Shown here piece after piece: positions 1-5,580 of a stretch of DNA of 11,080 bases. Below the pieces are notes generated by a model. The model saw only the letters and a list, made by a program, of their open reading frames with translations, was not told the origin of the DNA and ran no database searches. This stretch comes from Trueperaceae bacterium. GTDB taxonomy: Bacteria; Deinococcota; Deinococci; Deinococcales; Trueperaceae. A program made the translations under genes and the position numbers. The stretch is from NCBI GenBank assembly GCA_007121175.1, contig SKMG01000239.1, positions 1 through 11,080 on the forward strand. Direction: 5' to 3'. The number at the start of each line of letters is the position of its first letter. Position 1 is the stretch's first letter.

Positions 1-425
1 CCCATCCACTCGGCGCCGGTGCGCGCGAGGTAGTCGTTGGTGGTGACCAGGTGAGCGCCCTTGCCGGTGATCGCATTGAGCGCGAGCGCCAGCGGCGCTA
101 CGAGGGTCTTGCCCTCGCCGGTCTTCATCTCGGCGATGTTCCCGTAGTGCAAGGCGGCTCCGCCGACGAGCTGCACGTCGTAGTGGCGTAGGCCGAGGAA
201 GCGCTTGCTCGCCTCGCGGGTCAGGGCGAAGCACTCGGGCAGCAGCGCTTCGAGCGACTCGCCGCCCTCCAGGTGGCGGCGGCGCAGCTCGGCGAACGCT
301 TGCTGCAGGTCGGGCAGCTTCTCGAACTCCGCCTCGAAGGCGTTGACCGGTGACACGGCCTCGGTCTCGATGCGCCTGACTTCACGGTCGTTCTGATCGA
401 ACAGCTTCTGGATGAATCCGAGCAT
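1..425 (-). CDS. secA: Preprotein translocase ATPase SecA, N-terminal part (3' end cut by window edge)
   Basis: SecA is the cytosolic motor ATPase that pushes unfolded preproteins through the SecYEG channel. The first 141 codons are present and the gene runs off the left edge. The start ATG at 425-423 gives [20 protein letters not shown], the usual SecA amphipathic N-terminal helix. Further on are DVQLVGG (adenine-contacting Gln), [11 protein letters not shown] with the Walker A lysine near residue 111, and [10 protein letters not shown], all in family order in nucleotide-binding domain 1. Most SecAs have VTVNDYLARRDAEWM; here it reads [15 protein letters not shown], a mild variation. A GGAGGGG stretch about 10 nt before the ATG could be its ribosome binding site. 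rsmD lies upstream on the same strand with a 122-bp gap, which holds a plausible promoter. The identification is near certain from the motifs; the C-terminal domains are not visible. Confidence 0.97.
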   Translation of the reverse strand, partial: MLGFIQKLFDQNDREVRRIETEAVSPVNAFEAEFEKLPDLQQAFAELRRRHLEGGESLEALLPECFALTREASKRFLGLRHYDVQLVGGAALHYGNIAEMKTGEGKTLVAPLALALNAITGKGAHLVTTNDYLARTGAEWM

Positions 426-495
426 GGGTGGTGGCCCCTCCGTCGTCGAACTGGCTCCGCTGCGGCGGGGCGTAAGACCGCCTCCGGGCCGGCAT
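382..495 (-). other. Possible 37-codon leader ORF overlapping the secA start
   Basis: An ATG at 495-493 lies exactly 6 nt after a TAGAGT hexamer, the spacing of a leaderless Deinococcus-type start. It opens a 37-codon frame ending at TGA 384-382, which overlaps the first 44 nt of secA in another frame. The product begins [18 protein letters not shown], is Arg/Pro-rich and resembles no family I know. It could be a short regulatory leader read before secA, or simply the untranslated leader of secA with a chance ATG. Only the position relative to the -10 supports it. The codon content looks no different from a random frame in this GC-rich DNA. Confidence 0.2.
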
Positions 496-501
496 CCCGG
501 C

Positions 502-507
502 ACTCTA
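502..507 (-). promoter_or_regulatory. Putative -10 element (TAGAGT) for secA
   Basis: TAGAGT fits the TANNNT extended -10 form used at other starts in this window. A transcript would begin near 495, giving secA a leader of about 70 nt that includes GGAGGGG. No convincing -35 (TTGACA-like) is found 16-18 bp upstream. A 6-bp inverted repeat, GCACGC/GCGTGC (508-513 and 521-526), sits directly upstream of the hexamer. Confidence 0.45.
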
Positions 508-547
508 GCACGCGTCTGGAGCGTGCCTGGACGGCCGCGGTACCAGC

Positions 548-1129
548 CTACTGCCGGTGCTGCGCGATCGCCTTGTCGGCTGCTTGCCCCGGCGACCTCA
601 CGACGCTCAGCGCGTTGCTGCCGTAGCGCCGGGTGTCGAGATCGATCGGCTCGCCCGTGCCCGACGATCGCAGCGCCGGGGCGAGCGAGCTCGGGTGCTG
701 GAAGGCATAGCGGCCGCCCGGCACGACCACCGCGAGATCGTAGAGCGCCTGGAAGACCCCTTCGAGGTCGTCCTGGTAGGGCGGATCGGCGAAGAGCACG
801 CCGACGCTGCCGGCCAGCGACGCCGCCAACGCCAGGGCGTCGCTTCGCTCCACGCGTACGCGGAGACCGCAGGCGGCGGCGTTCTCCCGGATCAGCCGCG
901 CCGCCGCCGCCGAACGCTCGACCAGCACGGCCTCCCAGCCACGGGAGGCAGCCTCGAGCCCGACCGCCCCGGAGCCCGCGTAGAGATCGAGGAAGAGGCC
1001 GCGCGGCTCGAACGCGAGGGCGTCGAAGAGGGCCGCACGCAGGCGAGCCGGAGAGGGTCGGGTACCGCGCGGCGGGATCCGCAGCGCTCGCCCCTTGGCG
1101 CTGCCGCCCAAGATGCGTGGGGCAGCCAT
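548..1129 (-). CDS. rsmD: 16S rRNA (guanine966-N2)-methyltransferase RsmD
   Basis: RsmD methylates N2 of G966 in 16S rRNA on the assembling 30S subunit, using S-adenosylmethionine. The 193-aa product has the family layout. It starts [14 protein letters not shown] (the RsmD N-terminus RIIgG..kGr), followed by [16 protein letters not shown]. The SAM-binding motif I is [19 protein letters not shown] near residues 51-69, and the catalytic FADPPY is near residue 122. Length is typical of the family (about 185-200). The frame stays open far upstream (to 2122), but that stretch is antisense to the GNAT gene and reads as low-complexity Arg/Gln. The ATG at 1129, 7 nt after a TAGGCT -10, is therefore the start, with no Shine-Dalgarno. 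rsmD is transcribed toward secA and is divergent from the gene at 1190. Confidence 0.95.
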   Translation of the reverse strand: MAAPRILGGSAKGRALRIPPRGTRPSPARLRAALFDALAFEPRGLFLDLYAGSGAVGLEAASRGWEAVLVERSAAAARLIRENAAACGLRVRVERSDALALAASLAGSVGVLFADPPYQDDLEGVFQALYDLAVVVPGGRYAFQHPSSLAPALRSSGTGEPIDLDTRRYGSNALSVVRSPGQAADKAIAQHRQ

Positions 1130-1136
1130 CGCGGTC

Positions 1137-1142
1137 AGCCTA
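1137..1142 (-). promoter_or_regulatory. -10 element (TAGGCT) for leaderless rsmD
   Basis: TAGGCT is followed by 7 nt and then the rsmD ATG. This matches TANNNT placed to start transcription at the initiation codon, and there is no purine-rich ribosome binding site in between. No recognisable -35 is seen. It shares a divergent region with the -10 of the gene at 1190. Confidence 0.6.
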
Positions 1143-1175
1143 CCTCGGTCGGGCCGCAGCACGACGACCACGGGG

Positions 1176-1181
1176 TATCGT
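1176..1181 (+). promoter_or_regulatory. -10 element (TATCGT) for the GNAT-like gene
   Basis: TATCGT sits 8 nt before the GTG start at 1190. It is the divergent partner of the rsmD -10, and the two hexamers are 33 bp apart. No Shine-Dalgarno lies between the hexamer and the start, so the transcript is probably leaderless or nearly so. Confidence 0.5.
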
Positions 1182-1189
1182 GACCCACC

Positions 1190-2080
1190 GTGGTCCGCAG
1201 CACCCAGCCGGCCGAGCTCACCTGGTTCGTGGCACGCTCGCTGGCCTTCCTCGGGCACCTCGATCCGCACGGCCTGGCCCGGCGGTTGGCGCCGCGCTGG
1301 CGCTACCTCCGTCGCGACTCGGCCGCCTCCTTCGTCTGGCAGCGTTCGGCCGGCCCGCCCAGTGCGGGCGTGGTGGCGCTCGCTCCCGAGCCCGACGACG
1401 ATGAGCGCACCCTGAGGCTCGCCCAGCCGTGGTTCGAGGACGAGCCGGACGATCTCGCTCGACTCGTGGCCGAGCTCAGCGAACGCTTCGATCACGAGGC
1501 CGCGGAGCTCGATCTCGTGGGCATCCCGGCCGACCGGGCCGAGCGCCTCTCGGCGCTGCTCGCCGGGGAGGGCTTCGACTTCGACGTGGTTCGCGTCCTC
1601 CGGTTCGAGCTCGCGGACGTCCCGCCCCTCGGCCGGCCGCTGAGCCTGGAGGCCTGGCGCCCGCCGCTCGACGCCGGACTGCGCGCGCTGGTCTGTCACT
1701 CGGAGGGCTCCTCGCTGTCCGATCTGCGCTGGTCGTGGTTGAAGCGAGCGTCGGGTCCGTTCCGTCCGGACCTGTTCTTCGTGGCCTCCGAGGCGCCCGA
1801 CCGCCCTGCCCTGGGATACGCGCTGTGCGGTGCCCGCGTCGTCGGGGTGGCGGCGGTCATCGGGCTCACGGCCGCGGGCGTGGTGCCGGAGTACCGCTCC
1901 TCGAGCGAGATGCTCAGGCGCCTGGTGCTGTCGCTGCTGCACGAGCTGGCGGGCAGGAGCCCGCTCGGACGGGTCGAGGCCACGCTCTCGGGGCGCGATC
2001 CGAAGCTCATCGAGATCCTGCGGTCGATCGGCTTCTCGGTGGGGGCCCCGAGGCCGCTGCTGCGGCGCCTGCCAGGCTGA
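1190..2080 (+). CDS. GNAT-like acetyltransferase with degenerate acetyl-CoA loop
   Basis: The 296-aa product looks like two GNAT-type halves. Residues about 60-142 end in a helix-loop pattern (ADRAERLSALLAGEGFDFDVV) like the end of a GNAT fold, where a motif of the type L...GF closes the domain. Residues about 150-290 form a second half, with FFVASEAPDRPALGYA as strand beta4. VVPEYRSSSEMLRRLVLSLLHE follows in the place of the acetyl-CoA loop and helix, then VEATLSGRDPKLIEILRSIGF. The usual Q/R-x-x-G-x-G/A loop is replaced by RSSSEM, so acetyl-CoA binding is doubtful or altered. The substrate cannot be told from sequence; the tandem layout recalls MshD-like proteins without showing that function. 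The start is GTG at 1190, the first in-frame start after the -10, without a clear ribosome binding site. It is probably cytosolic: no signal peptide or membrane segment is seen. Confidence 0.72.
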   Translation: MVRSTQPAELTWFVARSLAFLGHLDPHGLARRLAPRWRYLRRDSAASFVWQRSAGPPSAGVVALAPEPDDDERTLRLAQPWFEDEPDDLARLVAELSERFDHEAAELDLVGIPADRAERLSALLAGEGFDFDVVRVLRFELADVPPLGRPLSLEAWRPPLDAGLRALVCHSEGSSLSDLRWSWLKRASGPFRPDLFFVASEAPDRPALGYALCGARVVGVAAVIGLTAAGVVPEYRSSSEMLRRLVLSLLHELAGRSPLGRVEATLSGRDPKLIEILRSIGFSVGAPRPLLRRLPG

Positions 2081-2145
2081 GCGGGCCTGCCGTAGCCGGC
2101 CCGGCGAACCCGGCGGACACATGACGAGGACGTCACTCGAGGGGG

Positions 2146-2177
2146 GCGGAGCGTGGCGCCCGCGGGCCGTGCTCCGC
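2146..2177. repeat. Nested inverted repeat between the GNAT and YvlD-like genes
   Basis: GCGGAGC (2146-2152) pairs with GCTCCGC (2171-2177). The perfect palindrome GCCCGCGGGC (2158-2167) lies inside the intervening 18 nt. It starts 65 bp after the GNAT stop and ends 2 bp before the -10 of the next gene. It could be a terminator-like hairpin lacking a T tract, or an operator. In DNA of this composition, chance palindromes are common. Confidence 0.35.
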
Positions 2178-2179
2178 GT

Positions 2180-2185
2180 TATCCT
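2180..2185 (+). promoter_or_regulatory. -10 element (TATCCT) for the YvlD-like gene
   Basis: TATCCT is 5 nt before the ATG at 2191. There is no room for a ribosome binding site, so the transcript is probably leaderless. No -35 is recognised; the position where one would fall lies within the nested inverted repeat. Confidence 0.55.
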
Positions 2186-2190
2186 CAGGC

Positions 2191-2541
2191 ATGAACCTGC
2201 TCATCCGCTGGGCCCTCAACGCGCTGGCACTGTGGATCACCGTGCAACTCGGGGTCGGCGTGTCGATCGCTCGTCCCGGCCTCGGCGCGCTGCTCGTCGC
2301 GGCGCTGGTGGTCGGGCTGGTCAACGCGGTCGTCCGTCCGGTCATGGTGCTGCTGACGCTGCCGGTCACGGTCGTCACCTTCGGCCTGTTCCTGCTTGTC
2401 GTCAACGGTCTGGCGCTGGCGCTGGCCGCAACCGTGAGCCCGCTCGAGGTCGACGGCTTCGGCGGTGCGGTGCTCGGCGCGCTGGTGCTCTCGGTGGTCT
2501 CGGCGATCCTCAGCCGGGTGTTCCGCGACCGACCGAGCTGA
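2191..2541 (+). CDS. YvlD / phage holin family 4-2 type membrane protein
   Basis: This is a small integral membrane protein of 116 aa, almost wholly hydrophobic, with about four membrane segments (residues roughly 5-24, 30-48, 55-79 and 91-111). The central NAVVRPVMVLLTLPVTVVTF followed by GLFLLVVNGLAL is the hallmark of the Phage_holin_4_2 / YvlD family: a conserved Asn-x-x-x-Arg-Pro loop, then a Leu-Pro membrane entry. Despite the family name these are chromosomal proteins of unknown function. No phage genes or endolysin lie nearby, so a lytic role is unlikely. YvlD in Bacillus belongs to an envelope-stress operon, but nothing in this window supports that role here. The gene is alone on its strand and converges on the HNH gene, with stops 22 bp apart. 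Confidence 0.88.
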   Translation: MNLLIRWALNALALWITVQLGVGVSIARPGLGALLVAALVVGLVNAVVRPVMVLLTLPVTVVTFGLFLLVVNGLALALAATVSPLEVDGFGGAVLGALVLSVVSAILSRVFRDRPS

Positions 2542-2563
2542 CGGTGGCCGCTCGAGCGACCGC

Positions 2564-3310
2564 TCAGCGCCTCCGCGGCAGGTACTTCTCCCACACGGGA
2601 TCGACGTCTGGCACGATACCGTAGGCGGCGGTGAACAGGAATGCAGGTGCCGTCGGCGCCCTGAGCAGCTGCATGCGGGCCTCTTCGGGCGTCCGGTCGC
2701 GCTTGCGGGCGTTACACCCACGGCAGCACGCCACGACGTTCTCCCAGCTCGTCCCGCCACCGCGCGAGCGCGGCACCACGTGATCGAGGGTGAGATCGTG
2801 GCTGCGTCCGCCGCAGTACTGGCAGCGCTGGTCGTCGCGGCGGAACACGTTGCGACGGTTGAAGGCGACACGCTGACGGTGGGGCCGGCGCACGTAGCGC
2901 TTGAGGCGCACCACGCTGGGCACCGGGAACAGTGTGCTGGGCGTCCGGAGCACGCGACTCGAGTCCTCGACGCGCTCGACCACCTCGTGCATGAGCAGGT
3001 TCACAGCACGCTTCACCGAGCACACGTGCAGCGGTTCGTAGCTCGCGTTGAGGATCAAGACCCGTACGGCCGTGAGGTCGGTGAGGGCCGTGATGCCCGG
3101 GCCCGGTCGCGGCCGGACGGACTCGTCGCCCGCCTCCGGGCCGAAGACCGCCTCCTGCAGACGCTCTTCGGCGTCAGCTGCCTCCGCCGAGCGCGTGCCC
3201 GGGACGGCGCCAGCGGCGCTCTCGAGCTCCTTCTGCGGCGCCACCCGCTCGTCGCGTGATGGTGCCGGGCTGTCCTGGTCGGGTCGGGCTGCGACCACCT
3301 CCGCCGGCAC
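2564..3310 (-). CDS. HNH endonuclease family protein
   Basis: The C-terminal 165 residues match the chromosomal HNH family that begins VRVLILNASYEPLHVCSVKRA and goes on to a zinc-bound HNH nuclease. CQYCGG is the first Cys pair, LTLDHVVPRSRGG carries the catalytic His, TSWENVV the Asn, and CRGCNARKRDRTPEEA the second Cys pair. Such proteins nick or cut DNA and are found in most Deinococcota, actinobacteria and cyanobacteria; their biological role is unsettled. About 80 residues precede the conserved part, rich in Ala, Glu, Arg and Pro and probably disordered. No ATG lies in that extension; GTG codons at 3310, 3298 and 3244 are possible starts. TATCGT (3314-3309) overlaps the first GTG, so 3298 is a likely true start. 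There are no restriction-modification partners nearby, so a defence role is not indicated. Confidence 0.88.
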   Translation of the reverse strand: MPAEVVAARPDQDSPAPSRDERVAPQKELESAAGAVPGTRSAEAADAEERLQEAVFGPEAGDESVRPRPGPGITALTDLTAVRVLILNASYEPLHVCSVKRAVNLLMHEVVERVEDSSRVLRTPSTLFPVPSVVRLKRYVRRPHRQRVAFNRRNVFRRDDQRCQYCGGRSHDLTLDHVVPRSRGGGTSWENVVACCRGCNARKRDRTPEEARMQLLRAPTAPAFLFTAAYGIVPDVDPVWEKYLPRRR

Positions 3311-3314
3311 GATA
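3309..3314 (-). promoter_or_regulatory. Putative -10 element (TATCGT) for the HNH gene
   Basis: TATCGT on the minus strand overlaps the first possible GTG (3310) and lies 10 nt before the next in-frame GTG (3298). It has the same sequence as the -10 at 1176-1181. The 17-bp palindrome at 3320-3336 covers the spacer up to where a -35 would fall. Confidence 0.4.
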
Positions 3315-3319
3315 CCGCA

Positions 3320-3336
3320 GCCTCACGGCGTGAGGC
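3320..3336. promoter_or_regulatory. 17-bp palindrome, candidate operator for the HNH gene
   Basis: GCCTCACGGCGTGAGGC is a perfect odd palindrome with 8-bp arms around one central G. It lies 5 bp upstream of the TATCGT hexamer, in the promoter spacer of the HNH gene, where a repressor would block transcription. Its arms include A and T, so it is less readily explained by GC content than the other palindromes here. Confidence 0.4.
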
Positions 3337-3367
3337 GCTCACGGACTGCATCGTCGCCAGCGGGGGA

Positions 3368-3385
3368 GGGCCCGCCGGCGGGCCC
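3368..3385. repeat. 18-bp GC palindrome downstream of ddl
   Basis: GGGCCCGCCGGCGGGCCC is a perfect even palindrome starting 20 bp after the ddl stop codon. As RNA from ddl it would form a 7-bp GC stem with a CCGG loop. It is followed by a C-rich stretch rather than U residues, so it is at best a Rho-independent-like stem without the usual tract. Chance is possible in all-GC sequence. Confidence 0.35.
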
Positions 3386-3405
3386 GCGAGCGGCGGCGCC
3401 GCACG

Positions 3406-4488
3406 CTAGGCTCGGGCGCGTTGGCGTGCTAGCTCCACGAGGCGCTCGATCAGGGCCTCGTACTCGAGGCCGGCCGCGGCCCACAGGCGCGGGAACATCG
3501 ACGTCGCGGTGAAGCCGGGCATGGTGTTGATCTCGTTGACCAGGACGTCGCCGGCGCGCTCGTCGTAGAACAGGTCGACGCGCGCCAGGCCGGCCCCGTC
3601 GATCGCCTCGAAAGCGCGCCGCGCCAGCGTGGTCGCACGCTCTGCCACCTGCGGCGGGATCGGAGCGGGGATGAGCAGCTCGGCGCCGCCCGGCTCGTAC
3701 TTGCTCGCATAGTCGTAGAACGGCGCGCGGTAGCGGATCTCGCCCACGGGCGACAGTTCCGCGACGTCGTTGCCGAGCACGGCGACCTCGAGCTCCCGAC
3801 AGCCGATCAGCGCGGTCTCGACGATCACGCGGCGGTCGAAGCCGAAGGCATCGTCCAAGGCGTCGCACAAGGCATCGGCGTGCTCGGCTCGGTGGATGCC
3901 GAGCGAGGAGCCGAGGTTGGCGGGCTTGACGAAGGCCGGCAGTCCGAGCTCGCGAAGCGTCGCGAGCGCAGCCTCGCGATCGCGGCGGTAGGCGTGCAGC
4001 GAGAGCCCGCGGTAGGGCACCTGCGGCAGGCCGTGTGCGGCGAACACCGCCTTCATCGTCAGCTTGTCCATGCCGACGGCGCTGGCGAGTACCCCCGAGC
4101 CGACGTGCGGCACGCCGAGCAAGCGGAGCAGTCCCTGGACGCTGCCGTCCTCGCCGAAGGGTCCGTGCAGGAGCGGGAAGACGACGTCGTCCTCAGCGAA
4201 GTCCAGGGCAGAGAGGCCTTCGGGGTGAACTGGCTCGAGCTCGTCGAGGCGCACATCCTCTCCGCACGCCTCGAGCCCGAGCAGGGCGAGGCTCTGGCGC
4301 TGGCCGAGCAGCTTCCCGTCACGGCCGATCACGATGGGCCGGACCAGCCGCGAGCCATTGATCGCAGCCAGGACCGAGCGCGCCGATGCGAGCGAGACCT
4401 CGTGCTCGGCCGACGCCCCGCCGCACAGGAGGATGAGCGTCCCGACGTCTCGGGCGGTTCTCTCGCGAAGTGATCCACGGTGCTGCAT
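3406..4488 (-). CDS. ddl: D-alanine--D-alanine ligase
   Basis: This ATP-grasp enzyme joins two D-alanines to make the dipeptide end of the peptidoglycan pentapeptide, in the cytosol. Motifs, in order: CGGASAEHEVSLASA (N-terminal substrate loop, residues about 22-36), LHGPFGEDGSVQGLL (107-121), VGSGVLASAVGMDK (129-142), FVKPANLGSSLGI (ATP grasp, 186-198), FYDYASKY (omega loop, 257-264), LARVDLFYD and VNEINTMPGFT (metal ligands Asp305, Glu319, Asn321). The omega-loop KY is the normal D-Ala-D-Ala type, not the VanA/VanB lactate type. Length 360 aa is usual. In-frame ATGs occur at 4515, 4509, 4506, 4497, 4491 and 4488. I chose 4488 because it lies 7 nt after a TAAGAT -10, but 4491 is nearly as good. 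The gene is divergent from the LEA lipoprotein and reads toward the HNH gene. Confidence 0.96.
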   Translation of the reverse strand: MQHRGSLRERTARDVGTLILLCGGASAEHEVSLASARSVLAAINGSRLVRPIVIGRDGKLLGQRQSLALLGLEACGEDVRLDELEPVHPEGLSALDFAEDDVVFPLLHGPFGEDGSVQGLLRLLGVPHVGSGVLASAVGMDKLTMKAVFAAHGLPQVPYRGLSLHAYRRDREAALATLRELGLPAFVKPANLGSSLGIHRAEHADALCDALDDAFGFDRRVIVETALIGCRELEVAVLGNDVAELSPVGEIRYRAPFYDYASKYEPGGAELLIPAPIPPQVAERATTLARRAFEAIDGAGLARVDLFYDERAGDVLVNEINTMPGFTATSMFPRLWAAAGLEYEALIERLVELARQRARA

Positions 4489-4515
4489 CATGAGCATCTT
4501 ACACATCATGAGCAT
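4486..4515. repeat. 12-bp perfect direct repeat at the ddl start
   Basis: CATCATGAGCAT occurs at 4486-4497 and again at 4504-4515, separated by CTTACA, giving an 18-bp period. On the ddl strand each copy reads ATGCTCATGATG (Met-Leu-Met-Met in frame), so six in-frame ATG codons are clustered here. The TAAGAT -10 spans 4501-4496, between and partly within the copies. It is markedly AT-richer than its surroundings. Confidence 0.85.
4496..4501 (-). promoter_or_regulatory. -10 element (TAAGAT) for ddl
   Basis: TAAGAT lies 7 nt before the ATG at 4488 and 4 nt before the ATG at 4491. It is close to the TATAAT consensus and falls between the two direct-repeat copies. The expected start of transcription falls on or next to these ATGs, so ddl is probably leaderless. 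No -35 is recognised. Confidence 0.55.
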
Positions 4516-4547
4516 GCCACGCTGCTACCTGCGGTCGTGGCACGCCG

Positions 4548-4553
4548 TATCCT
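4548..4553 (+). promoter_or_regulatory. Possible -10 element (TATCCT) for the LEA lipoprotein
   Basis: TATCCT, identical to the hexamer before the YvlD-like gene, would start a transcript near 4560. That leaves a leader of about 50 nt with a ribosome binding site. It lies 46 bp from the ddl -10, so the two genes would be divergent with close promoters. No -35 is seen. Confidence 0.35.
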
Positions 4554-4608
4554 GGAGTCGACGGCACCCACCAGAGGCTGGCCTTGCCCGGGCGCCACCG
4601 GAGGTACC

Positions 4609-5523
4609 ATGTCCCGCTCTCCGCGCACCGCGATCGCATTCGCGCTCACGCCGTTGCTCTTCGTCCTCGCCTCGTGCCTGCCTGGCGCCGACGCGGTGCT
4701 CGGCCCCCCCACGTTCCGCCTGCAGGCCGAAGGGAGCGGCCTGACGCGTCTCGACGTGGCCGATGTCGGCGCTCCGAGCGCCACGTTCCGCCTGGTGATC
4801 GACGTCACCAACCCGAACCCGGTCGGCGTGCGCCTCGCCGTGCTCGACGGTGACCTCTACCTGAACGACGTGCGTGCCGGCAGCGTCGCTTTCGCGGACG
4901 GCCTCGACCTGCCCGCCCGCGCTCACGCGCGGCTCGCGCTCGACGTGACGCTGGACGCCGACGCCTTCCCGGCCCTCACGAACGCCTTCGCGGACGCCTT
5001 GGCCGGCCGCCCGCTCCGCTACCGGCTCGATGCCCAGGTCGGGATCGACGTGCTCGGCGCGGTCCAGCGCTTCCCGCGCGCGACGCTGCTCGCTGGCAAC
5101 GTCGCTTCCGACCTGCGCCTCTCACCACCGCGCCTCAGCTTGGAGCGCGACCACAGCGGCGTGCAGTCGGTCAGCTTCGACCGCGTGGTGATCTCACTGG
5201 CGCTGCGCGTGCACAACGATGGACCGGTCGGCCTGCGGGTGCGCGCTCCCGACGTGCGCTTCGGACTCGGCGGGCGGGAGGTCGCCACGCTGCAGCTGCC
5301 GACGACCTCGCTGCCGGCCGGCAGCTCCTCGCTGCTCGTCCAGGAGCTGGTGCTGAACCCGGTTCAACTCGGAGCCGCGATCGTCGCCGAGCTCACTCGC
5401 TTAGCCAGCGGCCTGGCCGCTGGCGTGGAGCTGTCGCTACGTGGGGGTTGGGAGCTCGAGGTGCCCGGCTTGGCTACCCGCTCGGTCGAGATCGGCGAGC
5501 TGCTCCGCGCCCGGCTGGAGTGA
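4609..5523 (+). CDS. Lipoprotein with two LEA type 2 (WHy) domains
   Basis: The 304-aa protein begins with a lipoprotein signal: MSRSPRT, a hydrophobic stretch, and the lipobox LASC with acylated Cys at residue 23. It should sit on the outer face of the cytoplasmic membrane or in the periplasm. Two LEA_2/WHy-like beta domains follow. The first (about 35-165) contains FRLVIDVTNPNPVGVRL and LYLNDVRAGS. The second (about 170-302) contains VVISLALRVHNDGPVGLRV and REVATLQLPT. The N-P/D-G-P-V-x-V/L-R turn is the family's key motif. WHy/LEA14 proteins are linked to desiccation and other water stress and can protect other proteins; that function is inferred here. The frame is open up to an ATG at 4480, but the ATG at 4609 has a GGAGG just upstream and gives a proper signal peptide. 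The gene is divergent from ddl and converges on the ABC ATPase (57-bp gap, no terminator recognised). Confidence 0.9.
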   Translation: MSRSPRTAIAFALTPLLFVLASCLPGADAVLGPPTFRLQAEGSGLTRLDVADVGAPSATFRLVIDVTNPNPVGVRLAVLDGDLYLNDVRAGSVAFADGLDLPARAHARLALDVTLDADAFPALTNAFADALAGRPLRYRLDAQVGIDVLGAVQRFPRATLLAGNVASDLRLSPPRLSLERDHSGVQSVSFDRVVISLALRVHNDGPVGLRVRAPDVRFGLGGREVATLQLPTTSLPAGSSSLLVQELVLNPVQLGAAIVAELTRLASGLAAGVELSLRGGWELEVPGLATRSVEIGELLRARLE

Positions 5524-5580
5524 CCGGCGGCGCGCCTCGCGGTGGCCGGAGGCGGCGCAGCGTCGGGTAGAGCCGTACGC

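Noticed and set aside
412..1404. Long plus-strand frame of 330 codons
   Set aside because: Arg/Pro/Ala-rich shadow across secA, rsmD and the GNAT gene, with no family features.
1130..2122. N-terminal extension of the rsmD frame to 524 codons
   Set aside because: It is antisense to the GNAT gene, low-complexity, and lies before a proper RsmD N-terminus with its own -10 element at 1137-1142.
2191..2541. Holin of a prophage lysis module
   Set aside because: The family name includes holin, but there is no endolysin, structural phage gene, integrase or attachment site nearby. It reads as a chromosomal YvlD-like protein.
2564..3310. Restriction or homing endonuclease in a defence island
   Set aside because: The HNH family member is a common chromosomal type, and no methylase, intron, intein or other defence gene flanks it.
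3368..3385. Intrinsic terminator of ddl
   Set aside because: The stem is perfect but is followed by C-rich DNA without a T tract, so it is listed only as a palindrome.
5524..5580. Bidirectional terminator between the LEA gene and the ABC ATPase
   Set aside because: Only a weak 6-bp CGCCTC/GAGGCG pairing with a 10-nt loop and no T tract in either direction.
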